DNA from: Arenicola marina
Taxonomy: Eukaryota > Annelida > Polychaeta > Arenicolidae
Reading direction: 5' to 3'
DNA: 64,000 nt
NCBI GenBank assembly: GCA_964019135.1
Contig: OZ025253.1
Coordinates: 6,143,059-6,207,058 of the forward strand
The notes beneath the pieces are model-generated. The model had not been told where the DNA came from and searched no databases. It saw only the letters and a list, made by a program, of their open reading frames with translations. The first letter of the stretch is position 1, and each line of letters begins with the position of its first letter. Positions 47,606-60,775 of the stretch are shown one piece after another. Position numbers and translations under genes: made by a program.

Positions 47606-48133
47606 CGATCCTGTAATGAATGGAGATACACTCCAGCACCATAGTCCGCTACCGGCACAACTCCTGCGTTGTAAAGATAAGTAAAGGTTTCGTAACCAGG
47701 TTTTTTAATCTATTTATGTTCGATTGCTGCCGTATCTTTTGCTACTGCTTTACTTTCATGTCATTCAAATGGCGCGTACAACGCCCCAGTACAAGTGTCA
47801 GCAGCTGAGAAATGACGTTTGAAAATGTCCTGCGTAAGCTAGGTGTGGTTTCTGAATGCCGTCCGGGTCGGGCTAAAGGCTCTCTATCCGCTGCACTTGG
47901 CTATTTCGTACCTGTCATGCCAGGCGGCTTATCTTTGAACATGTCTCCTCTTCTGCCCTCGCATAAAAACTCGCACAGGATATGGCGGCTTGCGCGATGA
48001 CAAATCCGTCTGTCAGTTCACGGGTGGGGGGGGGGGGGTGGGGGTAAATATTAAAGTAAGCGTGCCTGCACTGAAATGCGACGTGGCGCGGGTCCATGGA
48101 AAAAATATAACCCTTCAGCCGGGATGTTGAAGC

Positions 48134-51100
48134 TGAGAGGGGTCCAACTTGGGTAGAATGAATTCTTTGCTGACAAGAAGGGTCCAACTTGGGTGAAATG
48201 AACTCTCTGCTGACTAGGCGAGGGGTCCAACTTGTGTGGAATGAACTCTCTTCCGACAAGGCGAGGGGTCCAACTTGTGTGGAATGAACTCTCTTCCGAC
48301 AAGGAGAGGGGTCCAACTTTGGTAGAATGCACTCTCTTCTGACAAGGAGAGGTGTCCAACTTGTGTGGAATGAACTCTCTTCCGACAAGGAGAGGGGTCC
48401 AACTTGGGAGGAATGAACTCTCTTCTGAGAAGGAGATGGTTCAACTTGGGTGGAATGAACTCTCTTCTAACAAAGTGAGGGGTCCAACTTGAGAGGAATA
48501 AACTCTCATCTGACAAGGAGAGGGGTCAACTTGGGTGGAATGAACTCTCTTCTGACAAAGTGAGGGGTCCAACTTGGGTGGAATGAACTCTCTTCTGACA
48601 AGGACAGGATCCAATGTTTGGGGAGCGAACTCTTTTTCGAAAAGGCGAAGCGTCCAACTTGGGTGCCATGAACTCTTTTCCGACAAGGCGAGGGGTCCAA
48701 CTTGGGTGAAATGAACTCTCTTCCGACAAGGAGAGGGGTCCAACGTGGGGGGAAATAAATCTCTTCTGACAAGGAGACGGGTCAACTTGGGTGGAATGAA
48801 CTCTCTTCCGACGAGGCGAGGGTCTAACTTGGGGGGAGTGAACTCTTTTCTGACAAGGAGAGGGGCCCACTTGGGTGGAATCAACTCTTTTCTGACAAAG
48901 TGAGGGGTCCAACTTGGGGGAAATAAACTCTCTTCTGACAAGAAGAGGGGTCCAACTTGGGGGAATGAACTCTCTTCTGACAAAGTTTGAGGTCCATCTT
49001 GGGTGGAATGAATCTCCTTCGACAAGAAGCGAGTTCCAACTTGGGTGGAATGATCTCTCCCCCGACGAGGAGAGGGGTCCAACTTGGGTGGAATGAACTC
49101 TCTTCTGACAAGGAGAGGGGTCCAACTTGGTTGGACTGAACTCCCTTCTTACAAAGAGATGGGTCAACTTGGGCCGAATGAACTCTCTTCCGACAGGCAG
49201 AAGCGTCCAACTTGGGTTAAACGAACTCTCTTCTGACAATCAGAGGGTTCCAACTTGGGTGGAATGAAATCTCCTCTGACAAGGAGTAGGATGCAACTCG
49301 AGTGGAATGAACTCTCTTCCAACAAGTAGAGGGATTAAACTTGAGTGGAATGAACTCTATTCCGACAAGGCGAGGGGTCCAACTTGGGGGGAGAGAACTC
49401 TCTTCTGACAAGGAGAGGGGCCAACTTGGGTGGGATGAACTCTCTTCTCACAAAGTGAGGGGTCCAACTTGGGGGAAATAAACTCTCTTCCAACAAGGAG
49501 AGGGGTTAAACTTGAGTGGAATGAACTCTCTTCTGACAAGGAGAGGGGTCAACTTGGGTGGAATGAACTCTTCTGACAAAGTGATGGGTGCAACTTGGGT
49601 GGAATGAACTCTCTTCGGACAAGGAGAGGGGTCCAACTTGGGTGGAATGAACTCTCTTGCGACAAGAAGAGAGGTATAACTTGGGTGAAATGAACTGTCT
49701 TCTGACACGGAGAGAGATCCAACTTGGGTGGAGTCAATCTTTTTCGACAAGAAGCGAGGTCCAACTTGGGTTGAATGAACTCTCTTCTGACAAGGAGAAG
49801 GATCAGACTTGTGTGGAATGAACTCTCTTCTAACCAGGAGAGGGGTCCACCTTGGGTGGAATGAACTTTCTTCTGATTATAAGTGTGGTCCAACTTGGTT
49901 GGAATGAACTATCTCCTGACAAGGAAAGAGGTCCCAATTGGGTAAAATAAACTCTCTTCTGACAATCAGAGGGGTCCAACTTGGGTGGAATGAACTCTCT
50001 TCTGACAAGGACAGGGTCCGATGTTTGGGGAGCGAACTCTCTTTCAAAAAGGCGAAGCGTCCAACTTGGGTGCCATGAACTCTTTTCCGACAAGGCGAGG
50101 GGTCCAACTTGGGTGAAATGAACTCTCTTCCGACAAGGAGAGGGGTCCAACGTGGGGGGAAATAAATCTCTTCTGACAAGGAGACGGGTCAACTTGGGTG
50201 GAATGAACTCTCTTCCGACGAGGCGAGGGTCTAACTTGGGGGGAGTGAACTCTTTTCTGACAAGGAGAGGGGCCCACTTGGGTGGAATCAACTCTCTTCT
50301 GACAAAGTGAGGGGTCCAACTGGGGGGAATGAACTCTCTTCTGAGAAGGAGAGGGTTCAACTTGGGTGGAAAGAACTCTCTTCTGACAAAGTTTGAGGTC
50401 CATCTTGGGTGGAATGAATCTCCTTCGACAAGGAGCGAGTTCCAACTTGGGTGGAATGATCTCTCCCCCGACGAGGAGAGGTGTCCAACTTGGGTGGAAT
50501 GAACTCTCTTCTGACAAGGAGAGGAGTCCAACTTGGTTGGACTGAACTCTCTTCTTACAAAGAGATGGGTCAACTAGGGCCGAATGAACTCTCTTCCGAC
50601 AGGCAGAAGCGTCCAACTTGGGTTAAACGAACTCTCTTCTGACAATCAGAGGGTTCCAACTTGGGTGGAATGAAATCTTTTCTGACAAGGAGAAGGATGC
50701 AACTCGAGTGGAATGAACTCTCTTCCAACAAGTAGAGGGATTAAACTTGAGTGGAATGAACTCTATTCCGACAAGGCGAGGGGTCCAACTTGGGGGGAGA
50801 GAACTCTCTTCTGACAAGGAGAGGGGCCAACTTGGGTGGGATGAATTCTCTTCTCACAAAGTGAGGAGTCCAACTCGGGGGAAATAAACTCTCTTCCAAC
50901 AAGGAGAGGGGTTAAACTTGAGTGGAATGAACTCTCTTCTGACAAGGAGAGGGGTCAACTTGGGTGGAATGAACTTTTCTGACAAAGTGATGGGTGCAAC
51001 TTGGGTGGAATGAACTCTCTTCGGACAAGGAGAGGGGTCCAACTTGGGTGGAATGAACTCTCTTCCGACAAGAAGAGAGGTATAACTTGGGTGAAATGAA

Positions 51101-52751
51101 CTGTCTTCTGACACGGAGAGAGATCCAACTTGGGTGGAGTCAATCTTTTTCGACAAGAAGCGAGGTCCAACTTGGGTTGAATGAACTCTCTTCTGACAAG
51201 TAGAAGGGTCAGACTTGTGTGGAATGAACTCTCTTCTAACCAGGAGAGGGGTCCACCTTGGGTGGAATGAACTTTCTTCTGATGATAAGTGTGGTCCAAC
51301 TTGGTTGGAATGAACTATCTCCTGACAAGGAAAGAGGTCCCAATTTGGTAAAATAAACTCTCTTTTGACAATCAGAGGGGTCCAACTTGGGTGGAATGAA
51401 CTCTCTTCTGACAAGGACAGGGTCCAATGTTTGGGGAGCGAACTCTCTTTCGAAAAGGCGAAGCTTCCAACTTGGGTGCCATGAACTCTTTTCCGACAAG
51501 GCGAGGGGTCCAACTTGGGTGAAATGAACTCTCTTCCGACAAGGAGAGGGGTCCAACGTGGGGGGAAATAAATCTCTTCTGACAAGGAGACGGGTCAACT
51601 TGGGTGGAATGAACTCTCTTCCGACGAGGCGAGGGTCTAACTTGGGGGGAGTGAACTCTTTTCTGACAAGGAGAGGGGCCCACTTGAGTGGAATCAACTC
51701 TCTTCTGACAAAGTGAGGGGTCCAACTTGGGGGAAATAAACTCTCTTCTGACAAGGAGAGGGGTCCAACTTGGGGGAATGAACTCTCTTCTGAGAAGGAG
51801 AGGGTTCAACTTGGGTGGAAAGAACTCTCTTCTGACAAAGTTTGAGGTCCATCTTGGGTGGAATGAATCTCCTTCGACAAGGAGCGAGTTACAATTTGGG
51901 TGGAATGAACTCTCTTCTGACAAGGAGAAGGATGCAACTCGAGTGGAATGAACTCTCTTCCAACAAGTAGAGGGATTAAACTTGAGTGGAATGAACTCTA
52001 TTCCGACAAGGCGAGGGGTCCAACTTGGGGGGAGAGAACTCTCTTCTGACAAGGAGAGGGGCCAACTTGGGTGGGATGAACTCTCTTCTCACAAAGTGAG
52101 GGGTCCATCTTGGGGGAAATAAACTCTCTTCCAACAAGGAGAGGGGTTAAACTTGAGTGGAATGAACTCTCTTCTGACAAGGAGAGGGGTCAACTTGGGT
52201 GGAATGAACTCTTCTGACAAAGTGATGGGTGCAACTTGGGTGGAATGAACTCTTTTCGGACAAGGAGAGGGGTCCAACTTGGGTGGAATGAACTCTCTTG
52301 CGACAAGAAGAGAGGTATAACTTGGGTGAAATGAACTGTCTTCTGACACGGAGAGAGATCCAACTTGGGTGGAGTCAATCTTTTTCGACAAGAAGCGAGG
52401 TCCAACTTGGGTTGAATGAACTCTCTTCTGACAAGTAGCAGGGTCAGACTTGTGTGGAATGAACTTTCTTCTAACCAGGAGAGGGGTCCACCTTGGGTGG
52501 AATGAACTTTCTTCTGATTATAAGTGTGGTCCAACTTGGTTGGAATGAACTATCTCCTGACAAGGAAAGAGGTCCCAATTGGGTAAAATAAACTCTCTTC
52601 TGACAATCAGAGGGGTCCAACTTGGGTGGAATGAACTCTCTTCTGACAAGGAATGGGTTCTAACTTGGGTGGAATGAACTCTCTGCTGGCAAAGAGAGGG
52701 GTCGAACTTGGGTGGAATGAACTCTCTTTCGTCCAGGAAAGGGGTCCAACT
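48134..52751. repeat. 43-bp minisatellite array, unit 3
   Basis: About 107 copies with the same edge units as the arrays at 491-6214 and 23080-33357. It keeps the roughly 1.4-kb higher-order pattern but not the 2046-bp amplification. Confidence 0.97.
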
Positions 52752-53072
52752 AATGCGCTGACCACTACACCATGGATGCCCCTGATCTAATGCGCTGACC
52801 ACTACACCAGGGAGGCCCTCTATCTAATGCGCTATCCAATACATCCGGGAGCTCACCGGTCTATTGTGCTAACAAATACACCAGGGAGGCTCCGGTCTAA
52901 TGCGCTGACCAGTACGCCAGAGAGGCCGCCGGACTAAGACGCTGTCCACTACACTAGGGGGCCCCTGGTCTAGTGCGCTACTCACTACAACACGGAGGCC
53001 CCCGATCTACTGCGCTGTCCACTACACCATGGAGGCCACCGGTCTATTGTGCTAACTAATAGCAACAGGGGC
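52750..53072 (-). repeat. 37-bp array of tRNA A-box-like half-sequences, unit 3
   Basis: Nine units matching the other two arrays in number and order. This conservation contrasts with the variable 43-bp array next to it. Confidence 0.85.
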
Positions 53073-53563
53073 AGAAATTTTTACGTCACACAATTTGTTT
53101 AATGAGATTGCGATACACGATACACGATTTTAGCGAACTTTAACAATATCAAATTGTCTTACTAGCGCATCATAATATACGTTAATGTGCGCACACAACA
53201 AAAATTATTTACATATATATAGATGGATGGATTAGTCGATTTTCACGATAAACCTGCTGAATACGCGTTGGCGTAGCTTCGTAATCTCAGCGCCTAGATA
53301 TGCATAAATCGTTATATATCAGCGGTGTAATAGAAACCATGGTGCCAGGAAACCTAAACGCGCACTGCCTTTACAATGTATATTTCAATGATCCCACAGA
53401 TTCAGACAGAATCTTCGCAAGTTTTACAAAGTTGCCACACATCTGGAGTGCAATGTGGACCACAGCGTTTATCTTCAACATCGAGAGCTGGAGAGTGAAT
53501 CTCTGGCGGGTCCACATTGTCTGTTGACTATGATAAGATACGGGTACTACGCACGCACGCTGC

Positions 53564-53920
53564 TTATTTCATCAACTCCTTTTTGACGAATATGAAGTCA
53601 TCGACGTACAGACCAATGCGCTCGTCGCGAAAGTGAATACCTTGAGATCCCATGAAGTCTAGGTACGACTGCTTCCCGCTATGGCCGTGTGCGTACTCCA
53701 CGGCCAGGGTCGATATATCCAGACGATCAAAGGGAATCGTCTTCAGGACCTCCAGTTCGAATCCCTCAACATCCAGACTGAAGAAGTCCACGTGAGTGAC
53801 CTTGAGAGCCAGAAGAATTGATTCCAGTGGAAAGCAGGGCACTTTTGTACCTCCTTTCCCCCGTGCCTTCGTCTTGTCCAGCAGTTTCCCGAGCTGTCCC
53901 GAAGATTCCTTGAACTCCAT
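53564..53920 (-). pseudogene. Gene copy 3, last exon with 6-residue deletion
   Basis: 118 codons and TAA. It lacks 18 bp relative to copies 1 and 2, between MGSQG and IHFRDE, and has Arg-to-His in the GRSGK stretch. The SLDVEG block is intact. Confidence 0.85.
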
Positions 53921-55762
53921 CTAGCGGTAGAGGAAGAAAGGAACATACAGAAAAAGGACGCACGCTAAGGATCGCAACAACGAATGTGTATTGCGTTTTG
54001 GGGTTTAAAGGGGAAGCCAATTCGGGCCTTAAGGGCAGTGCCAATGAGATGATATAGTCCAAATATAAGTTTTCTGAAGGAAAACAATTTATAGTTACGA
54101 ATTGGCATAGCAAAAAAGTATTTCATGCTCAAATACCACTATTGTCGCCCATAAGCGTACTTTCAATTTAATTCGCCCTGGCCTCCTGTCAACCAATCAG
54201 GATGAAGGACCGTACGCGGGTCACCACGTCACGGGAGCGAGTGATGGCGTACATGTGCATATAAATACAGGCCAGAAGATATGGAGCGGTTTCTAGTTAT
54301 ATGATGAATTCAACTATGGAACGTGCGTATGTGGATTTGTAAAGCCGTGAACTATTTAACATGTTTAATGACCTCACTGGGTAACGAGTTTCGGAGAGTC
54401 GATTGAGTAACTAACCATCTAAACTTACTTTAGGAAAAGAAATCTAATGACTGGGCTGCAGTGGGCTGAGGATGTTGTGTGGGTGTGGGTGTGGCGGGGA
54501 GGAGGGGGGTGGACGAACCGGGGTAGTCACCGGTTCAGAAGTCATACCGTTTCACTTGTGATATGTAGGCCTAGGTAAATGGTAGCGCCGTGAAGACTTT
54601 TGTTCTCACGTTACGCGATCCAGCCCATGCAATTAATTGTGATTACATAAACTATATATCCTAAAGCCCTGGCAGCTAATACGATTGACATCCGGTGAGT
54701 TGCTTTTGAACTCACGAGTCAAGTAATTGAGGCTTGATGACGGGCTGCAACGGCGGGCGGGCGAGATGGCAAATATCTGACCGCTACCGTGTCGTCATCA
54801 TCAGCTGCAATACGCTACCTCTATGACGGGGGCAGTAGTTAGCGTTCAATCGATGATTACTCAGTTATCAGATTCATCAAAATATGGCCTTCTGGGGATC
54901 AACGCCTTTGATTTCATAATTTCAATAAAACAATTATTCATCGCTGGTCTTGGCTTTCCCCTTGAGTATGAAGCTTTAATCTGTGTAGGTAAATATGCCG
55001 CATATCGCGTCAGTGAGGCAGTAGCAAGGTAGAAACACCGTACTCTTTGCGAAAGAGTAGGGTGTTACTCCTGGAAACCTGGCGACACTGGGGCAGATCA
55101 ATGTAACGAAAAGGAGAGGTCGCCACCAGGTCATGGTGAAGTCGAGATCTACTACTCCAACTCATTCATTGATTGTCTCCAGATGTTCCTAAGTTAGTCC
55201 TGGTGTGCACAGAACGGGCCTAAATCGACGATCATGTGGATATATCGCTGTATTCTCAACGCTTGATCTTAGGCCAGGGTTAATATCAACTTATGTAGAT
55301 CAGATGGGAAAATGGACTAAATCGGATATACCAACTCGAGAACATAGTAGCAGCTGCAGAACCATCCGTTCCTATTTCGTTGGCAACCGTTATAACGACA
55401 TTGACATTGGTGTCCGTGGCCATTTCATCAGTGGCGTCTTGCAAGTTATTGGATCGTCCAAGCCATCTGATGCCCACAACAAAAAGTTTATTGTTTTTAT
55501 ACAATATTCGAAGGCAACATCTTATCACAATGGGCCGTTCAGATCCTTTTTCGGCCTCTCACAGCTGCCAGGAATCAATACAAGGACACTTTGGAACGAC
55601 TCTGGCATGCGTTTACAACACGACATCATTTGCCATTTCGACGGTAACGAAAATGATGTTTAATTCTCCTTGCTAATGTTATACAGTGGAAGTTCAGTTT
55701 ACCTATGTAAACCCACTGCGACGTGACCAGTGCGCTTCAATCCGGTCCTTAAATATTTGTCC
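53921..55762. other. Intron between last and middle exons, copy 3, non-repeat part
   Basis: Equivalent of 7403-9243 and closest to it. No exon recognised. Confidence 0.55.
55034..55066. other. Intronic hairpin, unit 3 (one mismatch)
   Basis: Same stem-loop with AACACCGTACTCTTT as left arm, leaving one pair (a G opposite G) broken. Confidence 0.7.
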
Positions 55763-56704
55763 GTGACGTCACGTGGCCGTCAGCAGACCCTTAGCCCTGT
55801 CTCTCCGTGACGTCACGATCAGCCAGCCCTTAGCTCTGTATCTCCTTGACGTCACGTGACCGTCAGCGGACCCTTACCTCTGACTCTCCGTGACGTCATG
55901 ATAAGCCTGCCCTTAGCTCTGTCTCTCCAGGACGTCACGATGAGCCGGCCCTTACCTCTATCTCTTCGTGACGTCACGACAAGCCAGCCCTTACCTTTGT
56001 CTCTCCGTGACGTCATGATCAACCAGCCCTTACCTCTGTCTCTCCCGGACGTCACGATGAGGTGGCCCTTACCTCTATCTCTCCGTGACGTCACAAAAAG
56101 CCCGCCCTTACCGCTGTCTCTCCGTGGCGTCACGTTCAGCCGGCCCTAACCTCTGTCTCTCTGTGATGTCATGATCAGCCGACCCTTACTTCTGTCTCTC
56201 CATGACGTCATGATCAGCCGACCCTTACCTCTGTCTCTCTATGACATCGCAATAAACCACCCCTTACTTACCTTTGTATCTTCGTTACGTCACGATCAGC
56301 CAGCCCTTACCTCTGTCTCTCCATGACGTCACGATCAGCCGCCCCTTATATACCTAATGTCTCTCCGTGACGTCCCGATCAGCCAGCCCTTATCTCTGTC
56401 TCTCCATGACGTCACGATCAGCCTGCCCTTACATCTGTCTCTCCGTGATGTCACGATCAACCGGCCGCTACCTCTGTCTCTCCGTGACGTCACGATCAGC
56501 CGGCCCTTACCCCTGTCTCTCCGTGACGTCACGATCAGCCTGCCCATTACATACCTATTGTCTCTTCGTGACGTCACGATAAGCCAGACCTCATCTCTGT
56601 CCCTCCATGACGTCACGATCAGCCTGCCCTTACATCTGTCTCTCCGTGACGTCACGATCAGCCGGCCCCTACCTCTGTCTCTCCGTGACGTCACGATCAG
56701 CCGG
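55763..56704. repeat. 39-bp intronic minisatellite with CRE palindromes, copy 3
   Basis: About 24 units, in nearly the same variant order as copy 1 with about one unit missing, which shows that this part of unit 3 is closest to unit 1. Confidence 0.92.
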
Positions 56705-56716
56705 GAATTTACTTAC

Positions 56717-56911
56717 CTCTATTGGGTAGTCATAAGGGCTGAGGCAGGCGTTGATGCTGGGCGACTTTCTGTTCTTGCCCCGCAGCTGGGTGTAGAAGTA
56801 AGGGTCTATCTCGATGAGGACGCCCCGTCAGCCATCCTGCTGCTCCAGTGCCATCGTGTTGGAGGACCGCTCCCCGTCCAGCGCGCCACACTCGATGAAG
56901 AAGCCATTCTT
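56717..56911 (-). pseudogene. Gene copy 3, middle exon with premature stop
   Basis: Splice borders are intact (acceptor CACAG, donor GAG|GTAAGT). The plus strand reads TCA at 56828-56830 where units 1 and 2 read CCA, turning Trp158 into TGA. A second change at the acidic turn gives ATA for ATG. Confidence 0.88.
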
Positions 56912-58331
56912 CTGTGAAAACCAACGTCATGGTACAGTGTTCAGCCATAAAGAGGTACCAAAGGGTGCCTTTCTGTGGGCCAGGACCCAAAATACCCGGC
57001 GTGACTTCCGAGATTGCGATAGAGCTACGTCGTATGCCAATACATTGCTCAGACCGGTCATTTTAGCGCATTTAGGCGCAACGGAACCAGCCTAGTCAGT
57101 TAATTTTCAATCAGCCGCCATCTTTTCTACGGAATGTCACGTGTTCTTTTGAATGGTGAAGATCGGCATGCCGAATGAAGGCGCGCGCCCGACCCGGGAG
57201 AAGAAGTGTCGGGCGGCATACCGAGGCGTAATGTGCGTATTCGGCTTACCTTGCGGATATACCCGAGTTACCAGTGATTCAGTGATGTAACCAATGCTAA
57301 TGTTACTTTGATATGTAACTAGCAATCTCAGTATAATCATATCTGGTAATCAGTTAATAGAAAGATAGAACTATTGAAGCGCAACGATTGGGCCAATCCA
57401 TATACTATCTAGATTGTTGTATTTCTGTTCCTGTTTACATTTGTCAATTTGTTTATATAATGATTCTGATTTATCCGAATTTACTTGATGGCTGCTCGGA
57501 GAATTATTGGAGTACTACATTATGGGACTACGTGTTGGTATCACCCCTACACTATGGTGAGAAGAACGAATGGACTCGTTCAAGTGAAATCCCCCTGACA
57601 ACGCGGATTGTTTACCGATTGGCGTCAAACGCGAGACGATGCAGCGGCAGTTTACACGGGCCTTTACGTGATTCTCAACCACCAATGAAATAAACCACCT
57701 CCTCCACGCCGCCTCCACTTTGCATCGACACGAGTCAACAGGGTCTGAGCTAAATTTCATATAATTTCTCCTGACATAGGTCATTAGGTTTTTAACCAAT
57801 AATAATACAGTATGCAACTGGATGAGACTTGCTCACGAGCCGTTTAAAGATCGTATATAATCATTGTATCATGACGCCATATTGTTATTGTTATTAGCAT
57901 TACAGCATATGTGTGTGGATAATTTCAAAATTGTGTGTTGAGGTGAGTTATTAGGTTTTAAAATATAACGCATGTTGAAATGTTATGACCCGTATTTACG
58001 AGGTATTAAGTATCGTATATCTCGTCTCATTGTAATTGATACCTCAGCGTATGTATTTGGATAATTTCAGAAATATCTATTGAACTAAGTTATCAAGTTT
58101 AAATAAATGGTAAATGATCCATTGATCCGTGATTTCCATATTTGTACTAGGCGCTTGTCCCCTCACCTTCCCTGCTAAGTATGAAGGCAACACCTATTTT
58201 CATATAGCCTTTCATAAATATCTATAGTGGACTGCATAATATGGTATATCTATATATATATCAATAAGTATCTATTAATATTTGCCTGTCTAACATCTGA
58301 TTGCCACAGATGCGTATTACATTTAATTCTT
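56912..58331. other. Intron between first and middle exons, copy 3, first part
   Basis: Equivalent of 10432-11853. It contains the place (about 57.2-57.6 kb) where similarity changes from unit 1-like to unit 2-like. Confidence 0.55.
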
Positions 58332-58489
58332 AGTGGTAATGTTTTGCCACCACATGTGTCATTAGGAATGTGTTTTCGCCTCACCCTTTTGCGTGGCGAT
58401 ATGTTTTCCGCCAAAGTTTTTTCCATTTGTGATGTGTTTTTCCGCCACATGTTTATCAGTGGCGAGGTGTTTTTTTCTGCCACTGATAA
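58332..58489. repeat. Tandem short stem-loops, unit 3
   Basis: Same array; the terminal hairpin is present but imperfect (GGCGAGG against CTGCC). Confidence 0.7.
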
Positions 58490-58761
58490 TTTTAAACTTC
58501 GTACTCTCGGCATTAAAGTTGCCCTATCCAACTACTTACATAAGTCTTTGTGTTATTCTATTAGAATACAGGGAACGAGCTGCGGGCGAGCCAGCTATAT
58601 CACCCTTTCGTAGCGCTAGACATGAATATTTCTTCTAGCGAATAAGCCTCAGCTTCTGCTCCTTGCTAACCTTTTCTTCATTATTTTGATTTGTGTACTC
58701 TTCATGGCAATGCAGATTATTATTATACCGAAGTAATGCACCCATTATATAGTTAGCGGAC

Positions 58762-59151
58762 CTTGTTGTGGAGGACTTTTGAGACCGCCTTCGACTGTGG
58801 GGTGGTGACTATTTTCCGAGATGTTTTCACCATGTGGTCCGAGGGCGGGTCCATTAGGGCTTGCACCAAGGCGATGACATCGGGGTCACGTGCTCCGGCT
58901 TTCCGGGCGATCAGCTCATCCAGCCTCGCTTTCAAAACCGCGTCATATTGCGTCACGATGGCGTTGACGCGTCTCTCAACAACTGGCACTGCGGCCTCGG
59001 CGGAGTTGGGTTCGGGACCATTGTCATTGGACACGTAGGACAGTGGTCGGTGCGAGGAGGTGTGGTTGGACAGCATGGCTATGTACACGTAGGCGGCGTG
59101 CACCCCAAGCACTACCAGCAGAGTCTTCAGCCATAGTGGATAGCGCTGCAT
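58762..59151 (-). pseudogene. Gene copy 3, first coding exon (frame intact)
   Basis: 130 open codons, closest to copy 2 (shared stem residues) with a unique Glu-to-Lys change near the end (SKVLHNK). The donor AAG|GTCCGC at 58761-58756 departs from consensus at +3, +4 and +6. Confidence 0.8.
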
Positions 59152-59176
59152 GGGGTTGACCTGCAACAAATGGCAA

Positions 59177-60280
59177 TGGACATGGGTCAGAAACACACAC
59201 AAGCCAGGCGGTGAGATGGGCTTTCTGTCTTCTCTTACTCTACGAGACGTGGGTCAGAAACACGCACAAGGCAGGCGGTGAGATGGGCTTTCTCTCTTCT
59301 CTCCCTCTACCCGACATGGGTCAGAAACACACACAAGCCAAACGGCGAGACGGGCTTTCTCTCTTCTCTAACTCTACCAGACATGGGTCAGAAACACGCA
59401 TAAGGCAGGCAGTGAGATGGGCTTTCTCTCTCCTCTCACTCTACTGGACGTGGGTCACAAGCACGCACAAGGCAGGCAGTGAGATGGGCTTTTTCTCTTC
59501 TCTAACTCTACCGGACATGGGTCAGAAACAGGCACAGGGCAGGCGGTGAGATGGGCTTTCTCCCTTCTCAAACTCTTACCAGACATGGGTCAGGAACACG
59601 CACAAGTCAGGCAGTGAGATGGGCTTTCTCTCTTCTCTCACTCTAACGGAAATGGGTCAGAAACACACACAAGGCAGGGGGTGAGACGGGCTTCCTCTCT
59701 TATCTCTGACATGGGTCAGAAACACTCACAAGGCAGGCGGTGAGATGGACTTTCTCCCTTCTCGAACTCTACCAGACATAGGTCAGACACACACACAAGC
59801 CAGACGGTGAGATGGGCTTTTTCTGTTCTCTCACTCTACTGGACGTGGGTCAGAAACACACACAAGGCAGGCGGTGAGATGGGCTTTCTCTCTTCTCTCT
59901 TACATGGATCAGAAACACACACAAGGCAGGCGGTGAGATGCGCTTTCTCTCTTCTCTCTTACATGGATCAGAAACACACACAAGGCAGGCGGTGAGATGC
60001 GCTTTCTCTTATCTCTTATCTCTACCGGACATGGGTCAGAAACACGCACAAGCCAGACGGTGAGACGGGTTTTTTCTCTTCTTTAACTCTACCAGACATG
60101 GGTCAGAAACACGCACAAGGCAGGCGGTGAGGCGGCCTTTTTCTCTTCTCTCACTCTACTAGACATGGGTCAGAAACACACACAAGCCAGACTGTGAGAT
60201 GGGCTTTCTCTCTTCTCTCACCCTACCGGACATGGGTCAGACACACACACAAGCCAGACGGTGAGATGGGCTTTCTCTTT
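59177..60280. repeat. 67-bp minisatellite upstream of first coding exon, copy 3
   Basis: About 16 units in the same position. The last unit before the exon is preserved as in the other copies. Confidence 0.94.
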
Positions 60281-60494
60281 CGACTGTCGTCATTGCATTT
60301 TATGCTTACACTCTTCAGATCCGGTCGCAGTGACAGGGACACCGGTGCAAGTGATAGTACAAACAGTAGGGCTATTGGCATATATTGGCGTATATGGGGT
60401 GACATATCGAACGTTTTTGATACTAAAACTTCTTTACTTGCATAGGAGGTTTTTCAGGCATCGTACTGTACAACAAGATGGGTCGACATTCTGA

Positions 60495-60546
60495 AGATAG
60501 ATAGAGAGGGAGAGGTAGAGAGAGAGAGAGAGAGAGAGATAGAGAG
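60495..60546. repeat. (GA)n microsatellite, unit 3
   Basis: Same position as in the other units, with the shortest GA run of the three. Confidence 0.95.
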
Positions 60547-60557
60547 CTGTCTTATTG

Positions 60558-60775
60558 TCATTGCCCCCCCAATTTAATGCCGAGCAAGCCCAATTTGGAT
60601 GTGTGACCACGAGGCTTCAAAAACTCAGAACTTGGTCCATGTAGACCAGACGACTTGTGTACTTTCAGGTGATGTACAGCCTCAGAACACTCACTTTCAA
60701 TGAATGGTAATTCACGATCATACCTTTCGCCTTCCTTCAGAATATTTTTCCACCTTTGTGCCATTTACACCCTCA
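60558..60775 (-). mobile_element. Decayed LINE reverse-transcriptase fragment, unit 3
   Basis: Same remnant (frame 60764-60558) with HKSSGLHG in the motif. Confidence 0.6.

Larger units (their letters stand above)
22590..47640. repeat. Segmental tandem duplication, unit 2
   Basis: Second unit, 25,051 bp. It is longer than unit 1 mainly because its 43-bp array is 10.3 kb, and it holds a LINE insertion at 34049-34480. It lacks about 135 bp present in the other two units (positions 10682-10817 of unit 1), about 1 kb of the unit 1 tail, and part of the stretch equivalent to 18425-18655. Confidence 0.95.
53564..59151 (-). pseudogene. FkbM-type methyltransferase, copy 3, probable young pseudogene (join 59151-58762, 56911-56717, 53920-53564)
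   Basis: Same exon layout as copies 1 and 2, but with three lesions. Codon 158 (56830-56828) is TGA where the others have TGG, truncating the protein inside the SAM-binding half. An 18-bp in-frame deletion near 53638-53640 removes six residues (YVSHAD) from the last exon. The first donor is GTCCGC, the weakest of the three. A Met-to-Ile change also falls in the acidic-turn motif (LIEMDP to LIEIDP). Everything else reads through, so inactivation looks recent. Alternatives are a sequencing error at codon 158 or a transcript that skips the 195-bp middle exon; skipping keeps frame but loses the SAM site. Confidence 0.8.
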
